Shown here: piece by piece, positions 1 to 8,151 of the stretch
How the letters are laid out: each line of letters opens with the position of its first letter
How positions within the stretch are numbered: the first letter of the stretch is position 1
Source: Glycomyces fuscus
Lineage (GTDB): Bacteria; Actinomycetota; Actinomycetes; Streptosporangiales; Streptosporangiaceae
NCBI GenBank assembly: GCA_002529455.1
Contig: NYMS01000048.1
Location: 434,001-498,000 of the forward strand
Direction: 5' to 3'
DNA length: 64,000 nucleotides
The notes under the pieces: model-generated
Told to the model about the DNA's origin: nothing
Seen by the model: the letters and a program-made list of their open reading frames with translations, nothing else
Databases searched by the model: none
Made by a program: the position numbers and the translations under genes

Positions 1-1
1 G

Positions 2-211
2 GTGCGCGCGGGCGCGGCCACGGGCGGGGTCATCGCGATCGGCGTGGCGGCGACGCTGCTGCTGGGCGTGTACCCGGGAGCGGTGCTCGACAACCTGCTG
101 CCCCCGCCCGACGCCGACCAGGCGCCGACCGCGGTGATGGTGGACCAGGCGTCGACGGACGCCGGATCCGCCGCGGGGCCCGCCGGGGCACGGAGTGACC
201 GGCGGCCGTGA
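2..211 (+). CDS. nuoN: NADH-quinone oxidoreductase subunit N, C-terminal end (partial)
   Basis: The reading frame is open from the window edge and ends at 211. It shows one hydrophobic helix (GGVIAIGVAATLLLGVYPGA) followed by a short Pro/Ala-rich hydrophilic tail. A last helix ending in a VYPG motif and then a short polar tail is typical of NuoN, the antiporter-like membrane subunit of complex I. A polyprenyl diphosphate synthase gene directly downstream is the usual actinobacterial neighbour of nuoN, since menaquinone side-chain synthesis sits beside complex I. Only about 69 residues are visible, so the identity rests on the helix and the context. Confidence 0.7.
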   Translation: MRAGAATGGVIAIGVAATLLLGVYPGAVLDNLLPPPDADQAPTAVMVDQASTDAGSAAGPAGARSDRRP

Positions 212-464
212 ACGCGCAGTGACCGGCGGGTACGGGTGCGGCGCCCACAGCGGGCGCGGACACTGACGCGCGGTGACCGGCAGAGTGACCAATTACCTGG
301 TCTGACCTGGGATTCGTCACCTGCCGGTTCCGTACCCGGGTGTGGCTTTGGCTGTTCATTCCGGGTCGGATACCGTGGCAAGTCGGATCATGTTCATGTG
401 CTGAGCACGCGGTGGCCCCTCACCCGGGGTCACCGCCGTGCCGTTCGACAGGTGGAGCTGTACG

Positions 465-1469
465 GTGAGCGGTGCTGTCCCGAGCGGGTTTCTCGCTCTG
501 CCGAGAGTCGACGATGCCCTTGCCCGGGAGGTCCAGGACAACCTGGCGAAGGTCGAGGACCTGCTGAGGGAGTCGGTCGCGTCGAGCGACCCCCTGCTGA
601 CCGAGGCCGCGTCCCACCTGCTGGCCGCAGGGGGCAAGCGCTTCCGCGCGACCCTGGTGCTGCTGGCCGCCCACTTCGGCGATCCCTCCGTGCCCGACCT
701 CATCCCGGCCGCGGCCGTGGTGGAGCTCACCCACGTGGCCACGCTCTACCACGACGACGTCATGGACGAGGCGGAGCTGCGGCGCGGCGAGCCCAGCGCC
801 AACCAGCGCTGGGGCAACAGCGTCGCCATCCTGACCGGCGACTACGTGTTCGCCCGCGCCTCGGAGATGCTCGCCGACCTGGGCACCGAGGCGGTCCGGC
901 TCCAGGCGACCACGTTCGGGCGCCTGGTGCAGGGGCAGATCCTGGAGACCTCCGGTCCGCAGGAGGGCACCGACCCGCTGGACCACTACCTGCGGGTGAT
1001 CAGCGACAAGACGGCGTCCCTGATCGCGTCGTCGGCGGAGTTCGGCGGGATGTTCGGCAAGGTCGACCCCGAGACGATCGGGACGGTCACCCGGGCGTGC
1101 GACGCGTTGGGAATGGCCTTCCAGCTGGCCGACGACCTGCTGGACGTGGCGAGCGAGAGCACGGACTCGGGCAAGACCCCGGGGACCGACCTGCGGGAGG
1201 GCGTGCTGACCCTGCCGATGTTCTACGCGCTGCGGTCCCAGGACGCGGCGGACGAGCGGCTCAAGTCGCTGCTGGGCCGCCCGCTGGGGGACGAGGAGGC
1301 CGAGGAGGCGCTGGCGCTGCTGCGGGTGCACCCGGCGATGGCCGAGGCCGAGGCCACCCTGCGCAGCTGGGCCGACAAGGCACGCGCGGAGCTGGCGACC
1401 CTGCCCGAGAGCCCGGCGAGGGGCGCCTTCGAGGCGCTGTGCGACTACGTGGTCGAGCGCTCGGGCTGA
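465..1469 (+). CDS. Polyprenyl diphosphate synthase (menaquinone side chain)
   Basis: This all-trans polyprenyl synthase condenses isopentenyl diphosphate units, probably to make the menaquinone side chain. Both aspartate-rich metal/substrate motifs are present: DDVMD at residues 97-101 and DDLLD at 223-227. The substrate motif GGKRFR lies near residue 50. The predicted length of 334 aa is normal. The GTG at 465 is preferred because GGTGGAG lies 7 nt upstream; the frame is open back to a GTG at 438 that has no ribosome binding site. It follows nuoN, which supports a respiratory quinone role. Chain length cannot be read reliably from the sequence. Confidence 0.93.
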   Translation: MSGAVPSGFLALPRVDDALAREVQDNLAKVEDLLRESVASSDPLLTEAASHLLAAGGKRFRATLVLLAAHFGDPSVPDLIPAAAVVELTHVATLYHDDVMDEAELRRGEPSANQRWGNSVAILTGDYVFARASEMLADLGTEAVRLQATTFGRLVQGQILETSGPQEGTDPLDHYLRVISDKTASLIASSAEFGGMFGKVDPETIGTVTRACDALGMAFQLADDLLDVASESTDSGKTPGTDLREGVLTLPMFYALRSQDAADERLKSLLGRPLGDEEAEEALALLRVHPAMAEAEATLRSWADKARAELATLPESPARGAFEALCDYVVERSG

Positions 1470-1530
1470 GTTCCGCCGGGGCTCCGCGGGCTGTGGAGGC
1501 CCGGCGGGGCCGAGGGACACGAGGATCGGG

Positions 1531-1560
1531 GACGGCGCCGCCCGAGGGGGCGGCGCCGTC
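1531..1560 (+). terminator. Terminator hairpin after polyprenyl synthase
   Basis: A perfect 13-bp stem (1531-1543 with 1548-1560) closes on a 4-nt GAGG loop. It lacks a T-tract, as is common for terminators in high-GC actinomycetes. It sits about 60 nt after the synthase stop and before a convergent gene. Confidence 0.6.
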
Positions 1561-1702
1561 GCCGTTCTCCCGGTCCCGCAGTGCGGGGAGGCCGGTCCGG
1601 TGCCGCGGTGGGATTCCGTTCAGGTGCTCCGGCGGACCGTCCCCGGGACCGGCGGACGCGGCGGGGGAGAGCCGTCGCGCCCGCCGGCGGTGCGGGATCC
1701 TC

Positions 1703-2839
1703 CTAGCTCACGACGGGCAGGGCCTCGAAGCCCGGCATGTCCATGAAGGTCGGGTGCTGGGTCATGCCCGAGGGGGTCTCCTGCGGGACGGTGCCGCCCT
1801 CGATGGACACCAGGTCGCTGGTGTCCACGTCGTTCAGCAGGTCCGTGCCCCGGCTCAGCGCGGCCACCAGGTCCTCGGCGGTCTGGGTGTTCACACCCTC
1901 GGCGACCCCGGGCACCCCCGCGTCGGCGAGCTGCGGCACGGCGGAGTCCACCGTGTCGTCGACCACGGGCACGCCGGTGCCGGAGAGGCGGGGCAGCCCG
2001 GACTCGGCCAGGGGGCCCTCCACGTTCAGGGGCTGGACCTCGGCGACCCTGAGGTCCCCCTCCTCGGAACCGCCGCTCGTGAGGGCGCCGGCCAGGTCGC
2101 CCAGGCCGGGCGCCTCGGGCGCCGACTGGCGGACGGTGGAGGAGCCGCCCAGACCCAGGGCGTCCTCCAGGACGGGGGCCTCGGCGCCGTCCAGCGCCAG
2201 GCCGTCGCCGCCGGTCACCGAGGACAGGCCCGAGGTGTCGGGCAGCGCGGCGACGTCGTGGAGCCGGGAGGTGTCCGGCAGCTGGGCGACCTGCCCCACC
2301 CGGGGCAGGTCCACCTGCTCGCGCAGCCCGTAGACGGACTCCAGGGTGTGCGGCAGCACCGTGACGGCGGTCTCCTCCACGGCCTCGCCCGCCCGGTGGC
2401 CGCCGTGCTCCAGGGCCCGGCCGGCGTCGTGGCCGATGGTGTCGTAGGGGTCGCCGTCCAGGCCGGTGGCGTCCTGGACCCCGGAGACGGTGTCGGCCAG
2501 CTCGGAGGTCGGGTTGGGCACCTCGCCGAGCGGGGTCCGGACGTCCTCGCCCTCGGGCAGCGGCGCGGCCAGGTCGGGGGCGGGCTTCTCGGGGTTGTGC
2601 GCGGTCTCCTGGAGCTCCGCCAGGGCGGTGCCGGCGATCGGCCCGACGCCCTCGGGCGCCACGCTGTTCATGGTGGGGGCGACGCCCTCCACCAGGGCCC
2701 GCTCGACGACGGGCGCGACCTCGTGGACGGTGGAGGAGAGGGCTTCGGCGCCCGAGACCCCGGCGCCGAGGGCGACGAAGCCCGCCGTTCCGGCGGCGAG
2801 GAGGACGGCCCTGGCTGATACGCGCTTGACCTGCGTCAT
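1703..2839 (-). CDS. Secreted protein of unknown function
   Basis: The product is 378 aa and starts with a signal peptide (basic MTQVKR followed by a hydrophobic Ala/Gly-rich stretch and a likely AEA cleavage site near residue 33). The mature part is acidic, low in cysteine and rich in short Leu/Val/Asp/Gly segments, with no catalytic motif or C-terminal anchor that I recognise. GAAGGGA upstream of the ATG is a plausible ribosome binding site. The next gene on the same strand (3050-4036) has the same layout and shares wording such as VPEGVGQ or PEGVGP, so the two may be distant paralogues. No function is assigned. Confidence 0.7.
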   Translation of the reverse strand: MTQVKRVSARAVLLAAGTAGFVALGAGVSGAEALSSTVHEVAPVVERALVEGVAPTMNSVAPEGVGPIAGTALAELQETAHNPEKPAPDLAAPLPEGEDVRTPLGEVPNPTSELADTVSGVQDATGLDGDPYDTIGHDAGRALEHGGHRAGEAVEETAVTVLPHTLESVYGLREQVDLPRVGQVAQLPDTSRLHDVAALPDTSGLSSVTGGDGLALDGAEAPVLEDALGLGGSSTVRQSAPEAPGLGDLAGALTSGGSEEGDLRVAEVQPLNVEGPLAESGLPRLSGTGVPVVDDTVDSAVPQLADAGVPGVAEGVNTQTAEDLVAALSRGTDLLNDVDTSDLVSIEGGTVPQETPSGMTQHPTFMDMPGFEALPVVS

Positions 2840-3049
2840 GGGTTTCCCTTCGGAAGTTGTGCTCTGGATCAGTGGATACGGGGGCCGGGCGCGTGGGGCG
2901 CGCTCGGCCGGAGCCGGGGCGGACCACCGGCTGGCATGAATTCCGTGAACGGGGCACGGGACTCAGGTCAGCTCCCAGAGGGCGCGTGAGGGCCGGGCTG
3001 GGACGGGTCCGTGCGCGGGAGCGTGCGTCCGCGCGGGAGGGACCGCGTC

Positions 3050-4036
3050 CTAGTCGGGGGAGACGGTGGGGTCGTCGCTGGGGCCGCCGGGCACGGTGAG
3101 CAGGGCCCGGGCGGCGAGCAGGACGGCGTCGGCGGAGGGCGCGGTGACGGGCGCCGCGGTGAGGTAGCCCGCGACGGCGGGAACGGGGACGGAGCCCCCG
3201 GCGGGCGCGGCCGAACCGGTGGTGAGCTGGTGGGGGGAGGACCCGGGGGGCGGGGCCGCGGTGCCCGGCCGCTCGCCCCGGTCCTCGTCGGCGGGGGCCG
3301 CGGCGGTGTCCGCCGCGAGGGCGGCGCCGGGCCCGTGGACGGGGCCGTGCGGGGTGTCGGGGCCGGTGGAGCCCCCGTCCGCCGCGCGCTCGCGCGGGCC
3401 GGTTGTGGAGCCGTCGCCGTCCGTCGACGGGGCGGCGCCGGGGACCGCGGACGCCACGGGGAAGAGGACGCCTCCGGCGGCGCGGCCGTCGCGGTCGAGT
3501 TCGCGGACCACGCGCCGGGCGCCCTCGCCCATCCCGCTGACCGGCCACGCGGCATCGGGCAGGACGGCGGCGGTCTCGGCGGCGGTGCGCTCGGCCCCGT
3601 GTTCGAGGTGCTGGTGCACCGTGCCCAGGGTGGAGGCGACCGGTTCGGCCACCTGCCCGACGCCCTCGGGAACGACCTCGCCGAGGCGGCCGGAGCGGCC
3701 GAGCCCGAGGGAGGCGGTGTCCAGGGGCGCGCCGTCCAGGGAGGCGCGGTCGGAGGAGACGCGGTCCCGGAGGACGTGGTCCGAGGAGGCGCGGTCCCGG
3801 CTCGCGGCGGTGCCGGGGAAGCCGTCCGCCAGCCGACCGGTGGTGAGCGAAGCGTCGCCGACCAGGGGCCGGGAGCCGTCCGTACCGGAGTCGGCGGAGG
3901 CGGGAGCCGCGCCGAGCAGCCACAGGCCGACCAGCAGCGCCCCGGCCACCAGCGGCAGCAGGAGCAGGGAGGGCGCCCCTGGGCACACGGCCGTGACGGC
4001 GCGCGTGGCGCGTGCCGTTCGGCTGGTGCGAGGCAT
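3050..4036 (-). CDS. Secreted protein of unknown function
   Basis: The predicted 328-aa protein begins MPRTSRTARATRAV, has a long hydrophobic segment (LLLLPLVAGALLVGLWLLGA) and an AxA-type cleavage site (APASA), so it is probably exported. The rest is Pro/Ala/Gly/Asp-rich and probably disordered. The ATG at 4036 is chosen because GGAGGG lies just upstream; the frame is open for 24 more codons. It lies 210 bp upstream of, and in the same direction as, the similar secreted gene at 1703-2839. No domain is recognised. Confidence 0.65.
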   Translation of the reverse strand: MPRTSRTARATRAVTAVCPGAPSLLLLPLVAGALLVGLWLLGAAPASADSGTDGSRPLVGDASLTTGRLADGFPGTAASRDRASSDHVLRDRVSSDRASLDGAPLDTASLGLGRSGRLGEVVPEGVGQVAEPVASTLGTVHQHLEHGAERTAAETAAVLPDAAWPVSGMGEGARRVVRELDRDGRAAGGVLFPVASAVPGAAPSTDGDGSTTGPRERAADGGSTGPDTPHGPVHGPGAALAADTAAAPADEDRGERPGTAAPPPGSSPHQLTTGSAAPAGGSVPVPAVAGYLTAAPVTAPSADAVLLAARALLTVPGGPSDDPTVSPD

Positions 4037-4156
4037 GGGAGGGCCCTCCGGGACGTGCGGCCTGGTCCGAGCCGGGGAGGCCCCCGACCCGCGACCTGAC
4101 GTTAGCACAGAGTCACAGAGGGTAGTTTGGGTTTTTCGAAAGCGGGGAAAGCCGGG

Positions 4157-5188
4157 TCAGTCCGCGGGGTCCGGACGGGTGGGCTCCCCGGCGAGCGGCC
4201 TCCGGGGCCGCCCGGCCTCCCGCGGCCTCTGGTCGCCGGGTTCCCCGCCCTGCTCCCCGCCGTGCTCCTCGCCGCGCTCCCCGGCCGGGGCGGAGGCGCG
4301 CGGTCGGGGCCGGGAGCGGAGGTCGCGGATCTGTTCGAAGGCGAACACGCACAGCGCCAGCCACACCAGCGCGAAGCCCAGCCAGCGGGAGGGCGGCATG
4401 TCCTCGCCCTGCACCAGCCAGCCGACGAAGAACATGATGACCGGGGCGATGTACTGGAGCATCCCGATGACGCTCAGGGGGATCTGGCGCGCGGCCACGC
4501 CGAACAGCAGCAGCGGCAGGGCGGTCACGAAGCCGCCGCCGACCAGCAGCGCGGTGTGGCCCGCCGACACGGAGAACGCGGTTCCCGCCCCGGTGGCCTC
4601 CAGGTGGACCACGAAGCCCAGCGCGGGCAGGAACATCACCAGGGTCTCGACGGTCAGGCTCTGCATGCCGTCCAGGTCCACGTACTTCTTCACCGCGCCG
4701 TAGGCGGCGAAGGAGGAGGCCATGAGCAGCGACAGCCAGGGGGCCGCGCCGTAGGCGACGGTCATCACGGTCACGGCCAGGACGCCGAGGCCGACCGCCA
4801 CCCACTGGAGGGTTCGCAGCCGCTCGGAGAACAGCACCACCCCCAGGCACACCGACATCAGCGGGTTGATGAAGTACGCGAGCGAGGCCTGCAGGGTCTG
4901 CTCGGTGGAGACCGCGTAGATGAACCCCCACCAGTTGAGGGAGATCAGCACCGCCGCCGCGGCGACCGGCAGCAGGCGGCGGGGGCTGCGCACCACCGCG
5001 GGGAGCCAGGACCAGCCCCGGCGGGCGACGAGGAGGACGACGCACATCGCCAGCAGGGCCCACACCATGCGGTGGGCGAGGATCTCGCTGGGCTCGGAGG
5101 CGGAGAGGAGGGGCCAGTACAGGGCCGCTACGCCCCACAGGAGAAAGGCGGCCGCCCCGAGGGCGACGCCACGCTTGGATTCCGGCAC
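4157..5188 (-). CDS. rarD: RarD-type EamA-family transporter
   Basis: The protein (343 aa from GTG 5188) is hydrophobic throughout, with about ten membrane segments. The start region ESKRGVALGAAAFLLWG and the phrases ILAHRMVWALL, AVSTEQTLQASLAYFINPLMSV and YIAPVIMF are hallmarks of the RarD branch of the drug/metabolite transporter superfamily. RarD proteins are named for chloramphenicol sensitivity in Pseudomonas, but the substrate is not established. The frame is open upstream to 5446, but that stretch is Arg/Pro-rich shadow sequence. The gene is divergent from msrA. Confidence 0.88.
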   Translation of the reverse strand: MPESKRGVALGAAAFLLWGVAALYWPLLSASEPSEILAHRMVWALLAMCVVLLVARRGWSWLPAVVRSPRRLLPVAAAAVLISLNWWGFIYAVSTEQTLQASLAYFINPLMSVCLGVVLFSERLRTLQWVAVGLGVLAVTVMTVAYGAAPWLSLLMASSFAAYGAVKKYVDLDGMQSLTVETLVMFLPALGFVVHLEATGAGTAFSVSAGHTALLVGGGFVTALPLLLFGVAARQIPLSVIGMLQYIAPVIMFFVGWLVQGEDMPPSRWLGFALVWLALCVFAFEQIRDLRSRPRPRASAPAGERGEEHGGEQGGEPGDQRPREAGRPRRPLAGEPTRPDPAD

Positions 5189-5409
5189 GCCAGCAATGGT
5201 AGGACGAATTGTCCGGAGTGTCTTCCCCCGGGAGTCGCGGGTACGGCCGCGCCGTCCCGTCCGTGCCGCGCGTCGGACGGCCCGGGCCCCGGGCGCGGGC
5301 GGGGCGCGCCCCGTGCGCGGGGCCGTGCCCGCGACGGCGCCGGCCGCGTCCGTCCACAGGTTCGACCGCGTCCGTGCGCCGGACCACGCCCGTGGATACT
5401 CTGGGAAGC

Positions 5410-6099
5410 ATGTTCGGGAGAAAGACGACCATGGTCGATCCAGCACGTGCCCTGCCCGGCCGGGACACCCCGCTGCCGGAACCCGGCAGGCACACCGTCC
5501 TGGGCACCCGGCTCACCCCGCCCTACCCGGAGGGCAGCCGGATCGCCGACGTGGCGATGGGCTGCTTCTGGGGCGCCGAGCGCATGTTCTGGCGCCTGGG
5601 CGCGGAGCGGGGGATCATCACGACCGCGGTGGGCTACGCGGGTGGCTACACGCCCAACCCGACCTACGAGGAGGTGTGCTCGGGCCTGACCGGGCACACC
5701 GAGGCGGTGCGCGTGGTGTTCGACCCCGAGCGCATCTCGTACGCCGAGATCCTCAAGGTGTTCTGGGAGGGCCACGACCCGACCCAGGGGATGCGCCAGG
5801 GCAACGACGTCGGCAGCCAGTACCGGTCGGCGATCCTGTACCACGACGACGACCAGCGGACCGCGGCCGAGGCCAGCCGCGACGCGTTCCAGCCGGTGCT
5901 GACCCGGGCGGGCTACGGGCCGATCACCACCGAGATCGCGCCGCTGCGCGAGTTCTACTTCGCCGAGGACTACCACCAGCAGTACCTGTCCGACGCCAAG
6001 AACCCGGGCGGGTACTGCGGCATCGGCGGGACCGGCGCCAGCTGCCCGATCGGTGTCGTGACCTCGGACGATGCGTCCTCGGGTCACGCGGCCGAGTAG
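5410..6099 (+). CDS. msrA: Peptide-methionine (S)-S-oxide reductase MsrA
   Basis: MsrA reduces methionine-S-sulfoxide in proteins and as free amino acid, using thioredoxin. The catalytic GCFWG motif has its nucleophile at Cys52. Candidate resolving cysteines are Cys203 (GGYCGIGG) and Cys212 (GASCPIG). The 229-aa length and the extended N-terminus starting MFGRKTT match actinobacterial MsrA. The last about 30 codons are duplicated 3.5 kb downstream (9487-9572), and an insertion island begins right after the stop. The present 3' end may therefore have been supplied by an integrating element (inference). Confidence 0.95.
   Translation: MFGRKTTMVDPARALPGRDTPLPEPGRHTVLGTRLTPPYPEGSRIADVAMGCFWGAERMFWRLGAERGIITTAVGYAGGYTPNPTYEEVCSGLTGHTEAVRVVFDPERISYAEILKVFWEGHDPTQGMRQGNDVGSQYRSAILYHDDDQRTAAEASRDAFQPVLTRAGYGPITTEIAPLREFYFAEDYHQQYLSDAKNPGGYCGIGGTGASCPIGVVTSDDASSGHAAE
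5972..6057 (+). repeat. Direct repeat, msrA 3' end, copy 1 (att-like)
   Basis: This segment matches 9487-9572 in the same orientation. The first 36 bp (5972-6007 and 9487-9522) are identical; the rest differs at a handful of mostly third-codon positions. The two copies bracket the 6.1-9.5 kb island, an arrangement like the attL/attR pair left by an integrative element that uses a gene's 3' end. Confidence 0.8.
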
Positions 6100-6136
6100 T
6101 ACGACGGAGTACGTGCGAGTACGCCCGCGAACGCTC

Positions 6137-6178
6137 GAATGATGGCTGAGTGATGGCTCAGCCATCATTCAATGATGG
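6137..6178. repeat. Overlapping perfect palindromes after msrA
   Basis: GAATGATGGCTGAG (6137-6150) and its exact reverse complement (6157-6170) are separated by 6 nt. The right arm then forms a second palindrome, CCATCATT-C-AATGATGG (6162-6178). The stems are only about half GC, unlike the GC-rich terminators elsewhere here, and no T-tract follows. It could be a repressor operator, a recombination site or a weak terminator for msrA. Confidence 0.6.
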
Positions 6179-6235
6179 TTGGTGCGCTCGCGGCCTCGGC
6201 GCGGGTGGTGGAACCGCTGGGGGTGGGACGTGTTC

Positions 6236-6755
6236 CGCCGGGCAGGGTGACGGCGAGAGGGGTGCCGTGCCGGTCGACGATCAGGTGGCGTTCGCTGCCC
6301 GGCCGTGCGCGGTCGACCGGCGAAGGCCCGGTGTGAGCCCCCCTTTGAGGGTTCGAACGTGTGAGCCGTCGATCGCAGCGTCGTCCATGTCCAGCAGTCC
6401 TGCCTTGCGCAGCTCGGCCAGGAGCACTTTGTGCAGGCGGGACCACACCCCGGCCTCGGTCCAGTCCCGCAACCGCCGCCACGCTGTCACGCCGCTGCAC
6501 CCGGTCTGCTCGGCGGGTACATCTCTCCAGCTCACGTTCTTACGCAGCACGTAAACGATGCCTCGCAGGGCCGCGCGCTCGTCCGCCGGCAGGCGTCCGG
6601 GATACCGATGACGGCGCGGCGGCCGGGGCGGCAGCAGCGGAGCGATACGTTCCCACAGATCATCAGGCACAAGATCATCCGGCACCTGGATCACTCTGCC
6701 GCCACCGGATCCGATCGCCAAGCCCTCACACCGAACTCATCCCGAAACAATCAGC
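6236..6755 (-). pseudogene. Truncated IS5-type transposase copy
   Basis: On the minus strand the frame from 6721 reads MAIGSGGGRVIQVPDDLVPD, closely matching the start of the IS at 8147-9036. It carries the first catalytic Asp (AIDGSHVRTLKGG). The frame then breaks at an AAAGGGGGG run (6 G). The continuation HTGPSPVDRARPGS is in the -1 frame, the usual site for programmed -1 frameshifting in the IS427 group. Homology stops at about 6236, so the second Asp, the Glu and the right end are missing. The inner end near 6755 keeps a CTGATTGTTTCGGG-like terminus. This is a dead remnant. Confidence 0.85.
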
Positions 6756-6852
6756 TTCACAGAGTTGGAGGCGGCCCGTACGGTCGTTCGACCCGAATTA
6801 CCAAACAGACCGTACCGACAACTTCTGCACTCCACCCGCGCAGGGCGATTCG

Positions 6853-7704
6853 TTACGAATGTCGGACGAGGTTCGCGCGCAGCACCTTTTCGAGGTTCAG
6901 CTCCACCTCGCGCGTGTGAACCCCGGCCGCGAGCGCTGCCCGGGCAAGCTCTCCAGACGCAGGGGTGAACGTTTCGCCGAGCAGGCGGTTTTCCGCGCGC
7001 AGTGCGTCCTCAAGCGTGCCGTCGGCCGCGTCGATTGCTTCGATAGCCGCGGCACGGACACCGTCGGGCAGAGACGCGATGGTCAGTGCGACCCACTCAA
7101 CATATTCATCCAGTTCTGCGGCGGGCAGAGCCCGGTTCACCCAACCCCACCGCTCGGCGGTCGCCGCGTCGACGAGCCCGCCTGTCAGCACGATCTCGAG
7201 AGCGCGAGCGCGACCCACGAGGCGGGGCAGGTGGGCAGTTGCACCGGCTCCAGGGACGATGCCGATCAGTGCCTCGAACTGGCCGAACGCCGCAGTCTCG
7301 AGGGCCGCGAATCGCAGATCCAGGCTGGAGACCAGCTCGGCTCCACCGCCACGGGCGAGTCCCGCGACCTTGGCGATGGTGATCTGAGGCAGTCGCCGCC
7401 AGCGTTCATGAAGCCGCATCATCGGGCCCGTCCCGACAAGCGTCTCCTCCGCGACCGGGAGGGCGGCGTAGGTCGCGGGGTCCTCCACGAATGACAGGTC
7501 GCCGTGCGCCAGGAAGAACTCCGGATTAGCGCTCTGGACCACGATGACGTGCAGATCGGGATCATTCTCGGCCGATGCAGCGACGGCGTCCAGGTCGAGC
7601 ATGAGCTGCGCCGTCATCAGGTTGACGGGCGGAACATCAATCGAGACCCATAGCACTCCGTCCTGGCGCTTGAGATTGAGGCTGGGCAGGGACTGTTCGG
7701 TCAT
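6853..7704 (-). CDS. Enoyl-CoA hydratase/isomerase family protein
   Basis: A 283-aa crotonase-fold protein. Visible family features include the acyl-CoA/oxyanion region (AKVAGLARGGGAELVSSLDL) and the following PGAGATAHLPRLVGRARALE segment. The catalytic position corresponding to the second conserved Glu appears in FEALIGIVPGAG. Such enzymes hydrate or isomerise acyl-CoAs; the substrate is not evident. It is divergently transcribed from an HxlR regulator (7747) across a 42-bp gap containing a palindrome, so the regulator probably controls it. GC content and codon use are lower than in flanking chromosomal genes, consistent with acquisition. The pair is bracketed by two IS copies. Confidence 0.85.
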   Translation of the reverse strand: MTEQSLPSLNLKRQDGVLWVSIDVPPVNLMTAQLMLDLDAVAASAENDPDLHVIVVQSANPEFFLAHGDLSFVEDPATYAALPVAEETLVGTGPMMRLHERWRRLPQITIAKVAGLARGGGAELVSSLDLRFAALETAAFGQFEALIGIVPGAGATAHLPRLVGRARALEIVLTGGLVDAATAERWGWVNRALPAAELDEYVEWVALTIASLPDGVRAAAIEAIDAADGTLEDALRAENRLLGETFTPASGELARAALAAGVHTREVELNLEKVLRANLVRHS

Positions 7705-7723
7705 GAGATTCCTTTGGGTTGCC

Positions 7724-7740
7724 GGTATCTCTGGTATACC
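7724..7740. promoter_or_regulatory. Candidate HxlR operator
   Basis: GGTAT-N7-ATACC forms a 17-bp imperfect palindrome in the 42-bp gap between the divergent hydratase and HxlR genes; its right half includes the perfect GGTATACC. Position and symmetry suit autoregulation by the winged-helix regulator. Confidence 0.45.
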
Positions 7741-7746
7741 TGGTGC

Positions 7747-8151
7747 ATGGCAGGTACTTCAAAGAAACCTGGTATCCGCGAAGATCGGGCCGGTCACGAG
7801 ACCATCGTTGGCCCGCAGCGCGAGCTCCTGGATCAGCTGCTGGACAAGTGGGGTCATCTGCTGCTGGCCGCGTTGTGCCGGCAGCCGCGACGCTTCAACG
7901 AGCTCAAGAGAGAGCTCGATGGGGTCACTCAAAAATCGCTGACGCAGGCACTGCGACGGTTGGAACGCAACGGCCTCGTCGAGCGCCGGGTACTGATGCA
8001 ACGCCCCGTTGCTGTGGAGTACCGGATCACACCGCTGGGCCGCACGCTTGAGGAGCCCTTCTCGATCCTGCGCTCCTGGACCGCCGACCACCTCCCCGAA
8101 GTCGAACGACACAGGGAGGCATTTGACAAAGGCGCGGACACCCTTCACTGA
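7747..8151 (+). CDS. HxlR-family transcriptional regulator
   Basis: The 134-aa protein has the HxlR winged-helix signature: DKWGHLLLAAL, then RRFNELKRELDGVTQKSLTQALRRLERNGLVERRV, then the wing and EYRITPLGRTL. It lacks the N-terminal cysteine seen in redox-sensing relatives, so it may respond to a ligand. ATG 7747 gives the normal family length. The last codon and the TGA stop overlap the terminal inverted repeat of the downstream IS (8147 on), so the native C-terminus was probably replaced when the IS inserted. It probably regulates the divergent enoyl-CoA hydratase. Confidence 0.85.
   Translation: MAGTSKKPGIREDRAGHETIVGPQRELLDQLLDKWGHLLLAALCRQPRRFNELKRELDGVTQKSLTQALRRLERNGLVERRVLMQRPVAVEYRITPLGRTLEEPFSILRSWTADHLPEVERHREAFDKGADTLH

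Noticed and set aside
236..2818. 860-codon plus-strand frame spanning the polyprenyl synthase and the antisense of a secreted protein gene
   Set aside because: It runs through two real genes in other frames, with Arg/Gly/Pro composition typical of GC-rich shadow frames.
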